Positions 24,260 to 33,616 of a stretch of 64,000 nucleotides of DNA are shown in pieces (position 1 is the first letter of the stretch; each line of letters begins with the position of its first letter). A program made the translations under genes and the position numbers. Source of the stretch: Pseudooceanicola sp050897975 (GTDB taxonomy: Bacteria > Pseudomonadota > Alphaproteobacteria > Rhodobacterales > Rhodobacteraceae); NCBI RefSeq assembly GCF_050897975.1, contig NZ_JBPAXY010000006.1:372001-436000 (forward strand). The letters are read 5' to 3'. The notes beneath the pieces were generated by a model. The model had not been told where the DNA came from. It searched no databases and saw only the letters and a list, made by a program, of their open reading frames with translations.

Positions 24260-25669
24260 GTGAAATTGGGGAAACTTGGCGGGACTTCTGCCCTGACGGG
24301 CGGCGCGGCGGTGGTCGTGGCTGTGGCGGTGGCTGTCTGGCAGGGCTGGTTCGGCCTGGACGCGGTGACCGGTCTGCGCAGCGGCGCGCCCGAGACCCCG
24401 GCACCGGAACCGGCCGCCCTGACGACCCCCGAGGCCGCCCCCGACGCGGCCACCGAGACGGCCCAGGCCGCAGTCGCCACCCCCGAGGACAGCCTGACCG
24501 AGGAAGAGGTGGCCGAGATCACCCCGCCGCGCTTCGACGTGGTGCGCGTGGAACCCGATGGCACGACCCTGGTCGCGGGCGTCGCGGCGCCTCTTTGGCG
24601 CGTGGCGGTCCTGCTGGACGAGGCGGCGCTGGAGACCCTGGACGCGGGCGAGGACGGCCAGTTCGTCACCTTCCTGGATCTGGGCGTCTCGGATGCGCCC
24701 AGGGTGCTGAGCCTGCGCATGACCAGCCCCGCGGGCGATGTCGAGATCCTGTCGGACGCCCAGGTGATCCTGGCGCCCAGCCCGGCCCAGCCTGCGCCAG
24801 AGCCTGAACCCGCGCCTGAACCCGAGGTCGTGGCAGAGGCCCCCGCCGCGCCGCAAGAGACGGGCGCCGAGACCGCCGCCGTCTCCGAACCCGCCGAACT
24901 GGCCGAGGGCGCCGCCCCCGAGACCGCCGAGCCTGCCGCTGAAATGCCCGCTGGCGATGTCGCCGAGGCCATCGGTGCCGTTGCGGGCGCCCTGGTGGCC
25001 GAGGCCGTCGAAGGGGCAGGCGAGGCGGTCGCCGCCCTGACCGAAGCCGTCACGACCTCTGCGCCCACGCCCGAGGCGGCCCCCGTGCCTGCAAAGGTGC
25101 CCGAGACCGGCACGGCGGAACCGGCCCCCGCCGCCGCGCCCACGGTGCTGCTGTCGGATGCCGATGGCGTGCGCGTGCTGCAAAAGCCCGGCGCCCCCGA
25201 GGTGTTGGACAATGTGGCGCTGGATTCCATCTCGTACAACGATGCGGGCGACGTGGTCCTGTCGGGCCGGGGCACCCCGGGCGCCTTCGTGCGCATTTAT
25301 CTGGACGATACGCCCATCACCTCGTCGCGCATCGCCGAGGATGGCAACTGGCGCAGCGAACTGCCCAATATCGACACCGGCATCTACCGTCTGCGGGTGG
25401 ATGAGGTGGACGAGGGTGGCGCGGTGCTGAGCCGGGTGGAAACCCCGTTCAAGCGCGAGGCCTCCGAGGCGGTGGCCGAGGCGCTGGAGACCAGCCCGGT
25501 CACCCAGGTGACGGTGCAGCCCGGCAATACCCTTTGGGCGATCGCCCGGGACAACTATGGCGACGGGGTGCTCTATGTGCGCGTCTTCGAGGCCAACCGC
25601 GCGCTGATCCGCGATCCGAACCTGATCTATCCCGGTCAGGTCTTCACGGTGCCCCAGCCGTCTGAGTGA
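24260..25669 (+). CDS. Membrane-anchored LysM peptidoglycan-binding protein
   Basis: The 469-residue product starts at GTG 24260, with GGGGGGA upstream. It has one N-terminal helix (residues about 8-25), a long Pro/Ala/Glu-rich periplasmic region, a beta domain around residues 300-410 (VVLSGRGTPGAFVRIYLDD, IYRLRVDEVDEGGAVLSRV), and a C-terminal LysM domain (VQPGNTLWAIARDNYGDG to LIYPGQVFTVP). LysM binds glycan chains of murein, so it probably links the inner membrane to the wall. The acidic repeat-like middle (EPEPAPEPE) is low complexity. Partner genes are not evident. Confidence 0.9.
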   Translation: MKLGKLGGTSALTGGAAVVVAVAVAVWQGWFGLDAVTGLRSGAPETPAPEPAALTTPEAAPDAATETAQAAVATPEDSLTEEEVAEITPPRFDVVRVEPDGTTLVAGVAAPLWRVAVLLDEAALETLDAGEDGQFVTFLDLGVSDAPRVLSLRMTSPAGDVEILSDAQVILAPSPAQPAPEPEPAPEPEVVAEAPAAPQETGAETAAVSEPAELAEGAAPETAEPAAEMPAGDVAEAIGAVAGALVAEAVEGAGEAVAALTEAVTTSAPTPEAAPVPAKVPETGTAEPAPAAAPTVLLSDADGVRVLQKPGAPEVLDNVALDSISYNDAGDVVLSGRGTPGAFVRIYLDDTPITSSRIAEDGNWRSELPNIDTGIYRLRVDEVDEGGAVLSRVETPFKREASEAVAEALETSPVTQVTVQPGNTLWAIARDNYGDGVLYVRVFEANRALIRDPNLIYPGQVFTVPQPSE

Positions 25670-25732
25670 TCCCCCGAGTAAGGCCCGTTCAGGGCTGCGC
25701 GAGGCCCAGGTGGGGCAGCGGACGCGGGCGGC

Positions 25733-26116
25733 TCAGCTCTGTGGCGGGCACCCCTCGGCGCGGCGCTGGCAGCAGGCGCTGACCTGCGGGTCGCCCCGGC
25801 AGCAATCGTTCAGAAGATAGTGGATCAACCCGCCCATGGCGGCGCGGTCCACGGAGTACAGCACCTGGCGCCCGCGACGCTCGGCGCTGATCAGCCCGGC
25901 CTGTTCCAACGCGCTGAGGTGGAAGGACAGCCGCGAGGCCGAGACGGCGACGGCCCGAGCGATCTCGCCCGCGGGCATCCCCTCGGGCGCGGCCTCTGCC
26001 GCCGCCCGTGCGCCACAGCCCCGTGCCGGGCCGTGCTCGACCAGCAGCCGCACGATCTGCAACCGGGTTTCATTGGCCAGCGCCGAGAGCGCGTCCAGGG
26101 CCTGCGCCTGATGCAT
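25733..26116 (-). CDS. ArsR-family metalloregulator with cysteine-rich tail
   Basis: The 127-residue winged-helix repressor has ALANETRLQIVRLL, then AGEIARAVAVSASRLSFHLSAL as recognition helix, and LISAERRGRQVLYSVD as wing. The tail holds DCC (about residues 103-105), ACC (113-115) and a later Cys, a cluster reminiscent of the C-terminal As(III) site of Acidithiobacillus-type ArsR. It also has an inserted GCGARAAAEAAPE segment between helices. It is divergent from the Atm1-type exporter across 47 bases containing an inverted repeat, so it probably represses that exporter and itself. Confidence 0.88.
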   Translation of the reverse strand: MHQAQALDALSALANETRLQIVRLLVEHGPARGCGARAAAEAAPEGMPAGEIARAVAVSASRLSFHLSALEQAGLISAERRGRQVLYSVDRAAMGGLIHYLLNDCCRGDPQVSACCQRRAEGCPPQS

Positions 26117-26119
26117 AGC

Positions 26120-26143
26120 TTCAATTACTCATGAACTGTTGAA
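26120..26143. promoter_or_regulatory. Candidate ArsR operator
   Basis: TTCAA (26120-26124) and TTGAA (26139-26143) form an inverted repeat with a 14-base spacer, within an AT-rich patch between the ArsR and Atm1 starts. ArsR/SmtB dimers bind such dyads. Confidence 0.5.
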
Positions 26144-26163
26144 CATTCTCCGAGGTAAGATAT

Positions 26164-28077
26164 ATGACCGCCCGGGGCAAGCCCCGGCCGCCGCGCCGCC
26201 CCGGCGCCGCGACCCGGGCCTGTCCGTCCAGCCGAAACCTCAGCGAGACATCCATGAACCTGCGCAACAAGCCCACCACATCGACGGAATTGCCCGACAA
26301 CCCGGGCCGGATCCTGATCCGCGTGGCCCCCTATCTGTGGCCGGCCGAACATCCTTGGGTGAAACGCCGGGTGGTGGCGGCGCTGGTGGTGCTGGTGCTG
26401 GCCAAGCTGGTGACCGTGGGCACCCCCTTCCTTTACAAGGCGGCGGTGGACAGTCTGGCGGGCGAGGGCGACAGTGCCAGCTGGCTGCTGGCCTATGGCG
26501 CCATCGGGCTGACCGTGGCCTATGGGGTGGCACGCGCCGGCGCCGTGGGCTTTCAGCAGCTGCGCGACGTGATCTTCGCCCGCGTCGGCCAGCGCGCCCT
26601 GCGGCAGCTGGCGCTGGAAACCTTCACCCATATTCACCGCCTCTCGATGCGCTATCACCTGACGCGCAAGACCGGCGGCCTGAGCCGGATCATGGAACGC
26701 GGGGTGAAGGGGGTCGAGTTCCTGCTGCGCTTCATGCTGTTCTCCATCGGGCCGCTGATCCTGGAGCTGATCATGGTCTCGGTGGTGCTGGCCGTGGTCT
26801 TCGACCTCAGCTACGTGCTGGTGGTGGCGGTGGTGATCGGCCTTTACATCGCCTTCACCTTCAAGGTGACCGAATGGCGGGTGACCCTGCGGCGTCAGAT
26901 GAACGAACAGGACACCGACGCCAACCAGAAGGCGATCGACAGCCTGCTGAACTTCGAGACGGTGAAATATTTCGGCGCCGAGGCGCGCGAGGCGCGGCGC
27001 TATGACGCCTCGATGGCGGGTTACGAGACGGCGGCGGTGAAGACCCAGAACTCGCTGGCCTTCCTGAACTTCGGCCAGTCGGTGCTGATCACGGCGGGCC
27101 TGATCGGGGTGATGGTCATGGCGGCCCTGGGGGTCGAGCAGGGGCGGCTGACCGTGGGCGATTTCGTCATGGTCAACGCCTATATCATCCAGATCTCGAT
27201 GCCGCTGAACATGCTGGGCACGGTCTATCGCGAGATCCGCCAAAGCCTGGTGGACATGGGCGAGATGTTCCACCTGCTGGACCAGCCCGCCGAGGTGCGC
27301 GACGCCCCCGATGCCCGCGCGCTGGCGGTGACCGGCGGCGAGGTGGTCTTTGACGACGTGCGCTTCTCCTACGATCCCGAGCGTGAGATCCTGAAGGGCG
27401 TGTCGCTGCGCGTGGCGCCGGGGCAGAAGGTGGCGCTTGTGGGCTCGTCTGGGTCGGGCAAGTCGACCATCGGGCGGCTTCTGTTCCGGTTCTACGATGT
27501 TACCGGCGGCGCGGTGCGGATCGACGGGCAGGACCTGCGCGCGGTCACCCAGGACAGCCTGCATGATGCCATCGGCGTGGTGCCCCAGGATACGGTGCTG
27601 TTCAACGACACGGTGGGCTACAACATCGCCTATGGCCGCGACGGCGCCACGGCGGAAGAGATCGTGCAGGCCGCCCAGGCCGCGCAGATCCACGATTTCA
27701 TCATGTCCCTGCCCGAGGGCTACGAGACCCGGGTGGGCGAGCGCGGGCTGAAGCTTTCGGGCGGCGAAAAGCAGCGCGTGGGCATCGCCCGCACCCTGCT
27801 GAAGAACCCGCCGGTGCTGCTGCTGGACGAGGCCACCTCGGCGCTGGACACCGACACCGAACGCGAGATCCAGGCGGCGCTGAACCGTGCGGGCGAGGGG
27901 CGCACGGTGCTGGTCATCGCGCACCGCCTGTCCACCATCGCCGATGCCGACCGCATCGTGGTGCTGGAAAAGGGCGAGGTGGTCGAGGAAGGCACCCATG
28001 CCGACCTGCTGGCCCGTCAGGGACGCTACGCGGCGCTTTGGGCGCGCCAGTCGGCGGAAAGCGAAGAGGCGGCCTGA
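26164..28077 (+). CDS. Atm1-type ABC exporter (heavy-metal/glutathione conjugate class)
   Basis: Up to 637 residues. The ATG at 26164 has GAGGTAA upstream; an alternative start at 26254 would remove a basic 30-residue leader. Six transmembrane helices (about 60-330) include the Atm1-specific RIMERGVKGVEFLLRFMLF and LLNFETVKYFGAEAREARRYD. The ATPase domain has Walker A GSSGSGKST, LKLSGGEKQRVGIARTLL, VLLLDEATSALD and IAHRLSTI. Homologues export glutathione-bound metals or sulfur species. Divergence from an ArsR regulator suggests inducible metal(loid) export here (inference). Confidence 0.92.
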   Translation: MTARGKPRPPRRPGAATRACPSSRNLSETSMNLRNKPTTSTELPDNPGRILIRVAPYLWPAEHPWVKRRVVAALVVLVLAKLVTVGTPFLYKAAVDSLAGEGDSASWLLAYGAIGLTVAYGVARAGAVGFQQLRDVIFARVGQRALRQLALETFTHIHRLSMRYHLTRKTGGLSRIMERGVKGVEFLLRFMLFSIGPLILELIMVSVVLAVVFDLSYVLVVAVVIGLYIAFTFKVTEWRVTLRRQMNEQDTDANQKAIDSLLNFETVKYFGAEAREARRYDASMAGYETAAVKTQNSLAFLNFGQSVLITAGLIGVMVMAALGVEQGRLTVGDFVMVNAYIIQISMPLNMLGTVYREIRQSLVDMGEMFHLLDQPAEVRDAPDARALAVTGGEVVFDDVRFSYDPEREILKGVSLRVAPGQKVALVGSSGSGKSTIGRLLFRFYDVTGGAVRIDGQDLRAVTQDSLHDAIGVVPQDTVLFNDTVGYNIAYGRDGATAEEIVQAAQAAQIHDFIMSLPEGYETRVGERGLKLSGGEKQRVGIARTLLKNPPVLLLDEATSALDTDTEREIQAALNRAGEGRTVLVIAHRLSTIADADRIVVLEKGEVVEEGTHADLLARQGRYAALWARQSAESEEAA

Positions 28078-28385
28078 GGACGCCCGGAAGAGTATCGGCC
28101 TGTCGGCCGATGCCTCCGGCGAGGGTATTTTTGGCCAACGAATAGAGAGGGGCGGGGCACAGCAAAGCCCAGGCGGCCCCCCGGCCGCAAAGTCCGCCGA
28201 CAAGGTGGTCCTTTCCGCCGCGCGCCCGGTTGGCCTACGTCACAGCCGGGGCGCGGGTCGGGCTTTCGAGGGCCAGCCCCTTACCTTTCTCATTTTCAAA
28301 AATATCCCGGGGGAGTCGCCGAAGGCGACGGGGGACAGAGCCCCCCGCGTCCTTTCCATTTGTCGCCATCCCGTGACAGGGGCCG
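28078..28385. repeat. Extragenic GGTATTT/AAATATCCC repeat pair between convergent genes (copy A)
   Basis: No gene is present in this 308-base gap. CCTCCGGCGAGGGTATTTTT near 28110-28129 and its inverted relative AAAAATATCCCGGGGGAG near 28299-28316 flank a GC-rich middle. The right part continues with a GGGGGACAGAGCCCCCC hairpin near 28331-28347. Related sequences recur near 35820, 46540-46710 and 58910. The element may act as a bidirectional terminator for the Atm1 and RND genes. Confidence 0.65.
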
Positions 28386-31300
28386 CTATTCGGCGGCGTT
28401 CAGCGGCGAGACCCGCGGCGCGGCGGGGGCCTTGGGATCCTCTTCCAGCGGCCAGAGGATCTCGGGCGCCTTCAAACGGCGGGCGGCGCGGTTCAGCGCC
28501 CAGTCGCGGGCGGCGCGGCTGGAACTGCCCAGGGACAGTTTCGCCAGCAGACGGGCGATCCAGGTGACATAGGTGCCCGCCCAGACCCGAAGCGCCAGCA
28601 TCGAGGGGGTGAAGACCAGGGTCAACATGGTGGCGATGCCCAGGCCGAAGACCACCGCCGTGGCCAGCTGTTTCCACCACAGCGCCGTCGGGCTGTCGAT
28701 GGCATAGCCCCCCGCCCAGAAGTCCAGCGACAGCCCCAGCATCATTGGCGCCAGCCCTGCCATCGTTGTGACAGTTGTCAGCAGCACCGGGCGGATGCGG
28801 TCCTCGGCGGTGCGGATCACCGCCTCGATCCGGGGCATATAGGCGGCGTATTCCTGGTAGGTGTCGATCAGCACGATGTTGTTGTTCACCACGATCCCGG
28901 CCAGGGCCACGATGCCGGTCCCGGTCATGATGATCGAAAAGGCCTGGTCCATGACCAGCATCCCGATCAGCACCCCCGCCGTCGACAGCACCACCGCCAG
29001 CAGCACCAGCACCGCATTGTAGAACGAGTTGAACTGCGCCAGCAGGATGATGAACATCAGCGCCAGCGCCGCCGAGAAGGCGGTCATCAGGAAGGTGGCG
29101 CTTTCGTCCTGATCCTCTTGGTCGCCGGTCCATTCGGTGCTGACCGAGGCCGGCAGGTCGGCCGTGTCGAGCCAGGTCTGAAGGGTGGCGATCCGTTCCG
29201 CCGGGGTCATCGGCACCTGGATTTCCTCCCCGGTGCGCGGGTCGCTGCCGTCGGTCATCCGCCCGGGGGCCACCGCTGCCTTGACGTCGAAATAGCGCTT
29301 CTGGTCGACCCGCTTGATCTGCGCCAGCTTGGCCACCGGGGTGCGGGTGATGAAGTTCGACAGCGGCACCAGACCCTGGGCCGTGCGCACCTTCAGCGTG
29401 TCCAGCGTCGCCAGCACCCGGTCCGCCTCGGGCAGGCGGACGCGGATCGAGATCTCTTCGTCGGAACTGGGAACCGGCATGGTGTCCAGCTCCAACCCCT
29501 GGGTGATCAGCTGCACCATGGCACCCACCGTGGCCACGTTGGCGCCATAGCGCCCGGCCTTCTCGACATCGACGTCGATCTGCCAGTCGATGCCGGGCAG
29601 GGGCAGGGTGTCCTCGACCAGGGTCAGGCCGGGGGTGGCGTCGAACTGGGCACGGATGCGGGCGGTGGTCGCCGTCAGCTCGTCCCAGTTGTCGCCCATG
29701 ATCCGCAGATGCACCGGCTTGGCCGAGGCGGGGCCCATGCTGGCCGAGAGGATCTCGGTCTTGATGCCGGGGATGCGCGCCGTGGCGTCGGTCAGATCGG
29801 CGATCACCAGGTCGCCGTCCAGCTCGGGGCGGTCGCGGCGGTCTTCCCAAGGCACGATTTCCAGCTGGATCTGGCCGATGGTGTCCAGGGGCGGCTCGGC
29901 GCCGCCGGTATTGGTCGACAGCCCACCGTCGCCCGCAAAGGCGAAGGCGTTCAGCACGCCGGGATGGGCCAGCACGATATCCTCGACCTGGCGCACCAGA
30001 TCGTCCTTCTGGCCCAGCGACAGGTTGCCGCGCGCCCGGACATAGACGATGGCCTGTTCCGGCTCGCTTTCGGTGAAGAACTCGGTGCCGTTGTTGTTGG
30101 CCCCGTAATAGCCGAAGGTGGCGACCACAAAGGCGATGACGGCGGCGATGGTCACCAGCGGCATCACCGGATTGGCGGTAATGGCCCAGATCACATAGCC
30201 GAAGGGGCTGCGCCGGTTGCCCGCGCGCAGGCGGCGACGCCGGGGGATCTTGGCCGCGCCCAGGGTGATCGAGGCGGCAAAGCTGGCGGCCAGGAACAGC
30301 ACCGCGCCGGGCAGCACTGCCGCTGAACCGGGCAGGGGCGCCCAGCTCAGGAAGCCCGGGTTCAGCACCAGCATGGCGCCCAGATACATCCCCAGCAGGG
30401 CGGGCGGCACCAGTAGGGCGCGGACGACCCAGGGCAGCCGGGCGCGCAGCGCGTCCGAGCTGTTCGCGAAGACGCGCGAGATGCGCCCCGTCACGCCCCC
30501 CATCACCGGCAGATAGATCAGCGCCACCACCAGCGAGGCGGCCAGCACGAAGATCAGGGTGACGGGCAGCATCCCCATGAACTCGCCCGGCACCCCGGGC
30601 CAGAAGAGCATCGGCAGGAAGGCGCAAAGCGTCGTGGCGGTCGAGCTGACCACCGGCCAGAACATCCGCTTGGCGGCCTCGACATAGGCGCGCATCGGCC
30701 CGACCCCGTCGGAAATCCGCTTGTCGGCATATTCCACCACCACGATGGCCCCATCCACCAGCATCCCCACGGCCAGGATCAGGCCGAACATGACGATGTT
30801 GGAAATGGTGATGTCCATCAGCCCCAGCAGGACGAAGCACAGCAGGAAGGACGTCGGGATGGCAAAGCCGACCAGCAGGGCGGGGCGGGGGCCGAGGGCC
30901 GCCAGCACCACGATCATCACCAGGGCGATGGCGGTCAGCACCGAGCCTTCGAGCTGATCCACCATGGATCCCACCACGCGGCTTTGATCGTTCGAGGTGC
31001 CCACGTTCACCGCGGCGCGCAGCTCGTCCGGCCAGTCGGCGGCGGCCTCGGCCACGACCTGTTTCACCTCTTCGGCGGTGTCGATGATGTTGAAGCCCTT
31101 GCGCTTGACCACCTGCAAGGCCACCGTGGTCTCGCCGTTGAAGCGCGCGGTGCCGTCGCGATCCTCGAAGGTCAGGCGGATGGTGGCCAGCTCGCCCAGG
31201 GTCACCACGCGATCGCCGTTCATCTTCACCGGCAGGGCGTAGATGTCGCGCACATCGTCGAAACTGCCCGGGATCTTCACCGAGAAGGCCCCGGACTCGC

Positions 31301-31958
31301 CCTCGACCTCGCCCGCGGCGATCAGCTGGTTGTTGTTCTGCACGACCGAGATCAGCTCATCCGCCGTGACGTTGTAGCTTTCCAGGCGCAGCGGGTCGAT
31401 CAGCACCTCGACCATCTCGTCGCGCTTGCCGGCAATGCCCGCCTCCAGCACCGCCTCGATGCCTTCCACCCGGTCCTGAAGATCCTCGGCCACCCGGGCC
31501 ATGGTGCGTTCGGGCACGTCGCCGGTCAGGTTGACGATGATGATCGGGAATTCCGAGAAATTGATCTCGTTCACCGAATAGCTGTCATAGCCTTCGGGGA
31601 ACTTGGCCTCGGCCCGGCCCATGGCGTCGCGCACCTCGGCCATGGTCTCGGTCTTGTTCCAGCCGAACTCGAACTCCAGCGCCAGGCCGGCATAGCCCTC
31701 GGCCGCCGTGGCGGTCATCTGTTTCAGCCCGTCGAGATCCGACAGTTCGGTCTCCATCGGCTTGACCAGCAGGGTTTCGCTGTCCTCGGCGGAAATGCCC
31801 CGGAAGGGGACCGAGACGAAAAGCGCCGGGATCTCGATATCCGGCTCGCCCTCCTTGGGCAGCGAGACATAGGCAAAGCCCCCCGACAGCAGCGACAGGG
31901 CGATGAAGGCCAGGATCATGCGGGCGCGGGCGGCGGCCCAGTCGATGAGGCCGGTCAT
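28386..31958 (-). CDS. RND-family efflux pump inner-membrane transporter
   Basis: The 1190-residue protein is longer than the usual 1020-1050. The first helix (MILAFIALSLLSGGFAYVSL), the periplasmic porter part with PIIIVNLTGDVPERTMARVAEDLQ, and the TM4 proton-relay region MFGLILAVGMLVDGAIVVVE are present. The second half has TGTGIVALAGIVVNNNIVLID. Extra hydrophobic segments near residues 515-590 (ALLVPPALLGMYLGAMLVL; VLPGAVLFLAASFAASI) precede TM7 and account for the length. It overlaps the adaptor gene by four bases. No TolC-type gene is nearby. Substrate unknown; multidrug or metal export possible. Confidence 0.93.
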   Translation of the reverse strand: MTGLIDWAAARARMILAFIALSLLSGGFAYVSLPKEGEPDIEIPALFVSVPFRGISAEDSETLLVKPMETELSDLDGLKQMTATAAEGYAGLALEFEFGWNKTETMAEVRDAMGRAEAKFPEGYDSYSVNEINFSEFPIIIVNLTGDVPERTMARVAEDLQDRVEGIEAVLEAGIAGKRDEMVEVLIDPLRLESYNVTADELISVVQNNNQLIAAGEVEGESGAFSVKIPGSFDDVRDIYALPVKMNGDRVVTLGELATIRLTFEDRDGTARFNGETTVALQVVKRKGFNIIDTAEEVKQVVAEAAADWPDELRAAVNVGTSNDQSRVVGSMVDQLEGSVLTAIALVMIVVLAALGPRPALLVGFAIPTSFLLCFVLLGLMDITISNIVMFGLILAVGMLVDGAIVVVEYADKRISDGVGPMRAYVEAAKRMFWPVVSSTATTLCAFLPMLFWPGVPGEFMGMLPVTLIFVLAASLVVALIYLPVMGGVTGRISRVFANSSDALRARLPWVVRALLVPPALLGMYLGAMLVLNPGFLSWAPLPGSAAVLPGAVLFLAASFAASITLGAAKIPRRRRLRAGNRRSPFGYVIWAITANPVMPLVTIAAVIAFVVATFGYYGANNNGTEFFTESEPEQAIVYVRARGNLSLGQKDDLVRQVEDIVLAHPGVLNAFAFAGDGGLSTNTGGAEPPLDTIGQIQLEIVPWEDRRDRPELDGDLVIADLTDATARIPGIKTEILSASMGPASAKPVHLRIMGDNWDELTATTARIRAQFDATPGLTLVEDTLPLPGIDWQIDVDVEKAGRYGANVATVGAMVQLITQGLELDTMPVPSSDEEISIRVRLPEADRVLATLDTLKVRTAQGLVPLSNFITRTPVAKLAQIKRVDQKRYFDVKAAVAPGRMTDGSDPRTGEEIQVPMTPAERIATLQTWLDTADLPASVSTEWTGDQEDQDESATFLMTAFSAALALMFIILLAQFNSFYNAVLVLLAVVLSTAGVLIGMLVMDQAFSIIMTGTGIVALAGIVVNNNIVLIDTYQEYAAYMPRIEAVIRTAEDRIRPVLLTTVTTMAGLAPMMLGLSLDFWAGGYAIDSPTALWWKQLATAVVFGLGIATMLTLVFTPSMLALRVWAGTYVTWIARLLAKLSLGSSSRAARDWALNRAARRLKAPEILWPLEEDPKAPAAPRVSPLNAAE

Positions 31959-33295
31959 TGGGTGGCCTCCGTGGCGGCGGCCTCTTCGGCGAAGCTGGCG
32001 ATCACCGGCACCCCGGCAATGACGTATTCCTGGCCGATGATGATCACGTCGGCCCGCTCGGGCAGGCCGGTCAGCCAGATGCCCTCGACCTCGTCGCGCA
32101 GCACGGCGACGGGGGCAAATTCGGTCAGGCCACCCGCACCGACCAGACGCACCCCCAGGGTGCCCTCATCGTTCAGGGTCAGCGCGGACTGGGGCAGGAA
32201 ATGCGCCATCAGCCCCTCGGCCTCGATGGCGATCGCGGCGGTTTGTCCCTCGCGGATGGCCAGATCGGGATTGGGCACCGAGACCTCGACCTTGAAGGTG
32301 CGGGTGGTGGCATCGGCAGAGCGCGACAGGAAGGTGACCTGGCCCATGACCTCGCGCCCCGAGGCGGTCAGCCGGGCACCTGCGGGGGCGCCGATCTCGA
32401 CCCGTTCGACCTCGGTCTCGGGCAGGTAGCCGGTCAGGCGGATCGGATCGAGGGCAATCAGGGTGGCGCATTGCCCGCCCACGGGCAGGAAGGCGCCCAG
32501 CTCGGCGGTGTCGTCCTCCAGGATCCCGGCGAAGGGGGCGTGGATCTGCAACCGGGCGATTTCCTTCTCGGCCGAGGCGATGGCGGCGCGGGCCGACAGG
32601 ATCCCGGCCTCGGTGGTGGCCAGCCCGGCCTGGGCGGCGGCCACGCCCGCCTCGGCGGCGCGCACCGTGGCGCGGCGGGACGCCAGGGTGGTGGTCGAGG
32701 CAAAGCCCCCTTCCGACAGTTTCTCAGACGCCGTCAGGTTGATCTGGGCCTCTTCCAGCCGCGCCTCGGCCTCGGCCAGCGAGGCGGCGGCGGTGGGACG
32801 GGCGGCCTCGGCCTCGGCCAGGCGGGCGCGGGCCTCGGCCAGGGCGGTGTCACGGGTGCCGGGGTCCAGCTGGCACAACAGCTGGCCTTCGCGGATCAGG
32901 CTGCCCTTGGGCAGCGGGTCGGACATCACGGTCGAGGCGGTCTCGGCCAGCAGGGTGACGCGCCGCGCCGCCTCGGTCTGGCCGCGCAGGCGCACCGCGC
33001 TGTCGACCATCTGCGCGGCAGAGTGCAGCGCCAGCACGCGCACCGCGCGGGGGTCTTCGCCCTTGGCTTCGGCGGCGGTGTCGGCTGCGGCCTCCGCGGC
33101 GCCCTCTGGGGTCTCCTCGGCGGGGGACAGCGCGGCCAAGACCGCGGCCGAGGGCTCGGCCTCGCCACGCGCCACTGCCAGGGCCTGATCAAACCCCTCG
33201 CCATAGGCGAAGGTCAGTAGCGCCGGGCGTTGCAGCAGGACCAGGTACAGGGCGCAGACCACGAGGATGGCGGAAAGGATGGAGAAGATGCGCAT
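31955..33295 (-). CDS. RND efflux periplasmic adaptor (HlyD/MFP family)
   Basis: The 446-residue product starts at the ATG at 33295. It has an N-terminal membrane anchor (MRIFSILSAILVVCALYLVL), a lipoyl half-motif (LPKGSLIREGQLLCQLDPG), a long alpha-helical hairpin very rich in Ala/Glu (about 165-270), the second lipoyl half (IHAPFAGILEDDTAELGAFL), and beta-barrel and membrane-proximal domains. It bridges the RND pump to an outer-membrane channel. A low-complexity Ala/Glu insert lies between the anchor and the lipoyl domain. Upstream gene of the two-gene operon. Confidence 0.92.
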   Translation of the reverse strand: MRIFSILSAILVVCALYLVLLQRPALLTFAYGEGFDQALAVARGEAEPSAAVLAALSPAEETPEGAAEAAADTAAEAKGEDPRAVRVLALHSAAQMVDSAVRLRGQTEAARRVTLLAETASTVMSDPLPKGSLIREGQLLCQLDPGTRDTALAEARARLAEAEAARPTAAASLAEAEARLEEAQINLTASEKLSEGGFASTTTLASRRATVRAAEAGVAAAQAGLATTEAGILSARAAIASAEKEIARLQIHAPFAGILEDDTAELGAFLPVGGQCATLIALDPIRLTGYLPETEVERVEIGAPAGARLTASGREVMGQVTFLSRSADATTRTFKVEVSVPNPDLAIREGQTAAIAIEAEGLMAHFLPQSALTLNDEGTLGVRLVGAGGLTEFAPVAVLRDEVEGIWLTGLPERADVIIIGQEYVIAGVPVIASFAEEAAATEATQ

Positions 33296-33616
33296 ATGGG
33301 AACCCGGTGCGTTTGCGTTGCTCTGCGATCGGCTTAGAGACGGTAGGGAATGTTGCAAGCCTCGGGCCGCTGTCGGCCCCTGTCAGCGGCAAGCCTGCGG
33401 GGAACGGGGCCTTTAGGCAACAGATTTCGCGGCGCCGCGGCGACGGGGCGCGGTCCGGGGCAGGGCGCCCGGGGCCGGGTTCGCCGGATCAGCCCGGGGC
33501 GAGGGGGGCCGCATCGGGGCCCGCCATCCGCTTGCCGCGCCGCCGGGCCAATGGACGCCCTTGGCACGCCCCGGGGGACCGGGTAAGGAGGGGCCAAACG
33601 CCAAGGGAGGCCGAAC
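33296..33616. promoter_or_regulatory. Divergent promoter region, RND operon / yfgM-bamB
   Basis: This 321-base gap holds no gene. For the reverse-strand pump operon, TTGCAA (33353-33358) and TAAGCC (reverse complement of 33331-33336) are 16 bases apart, a possible sigma-70 promoter. The right half is very GC-rich with no promoter that I could pick for the forward genes. Confidence 0.4.
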
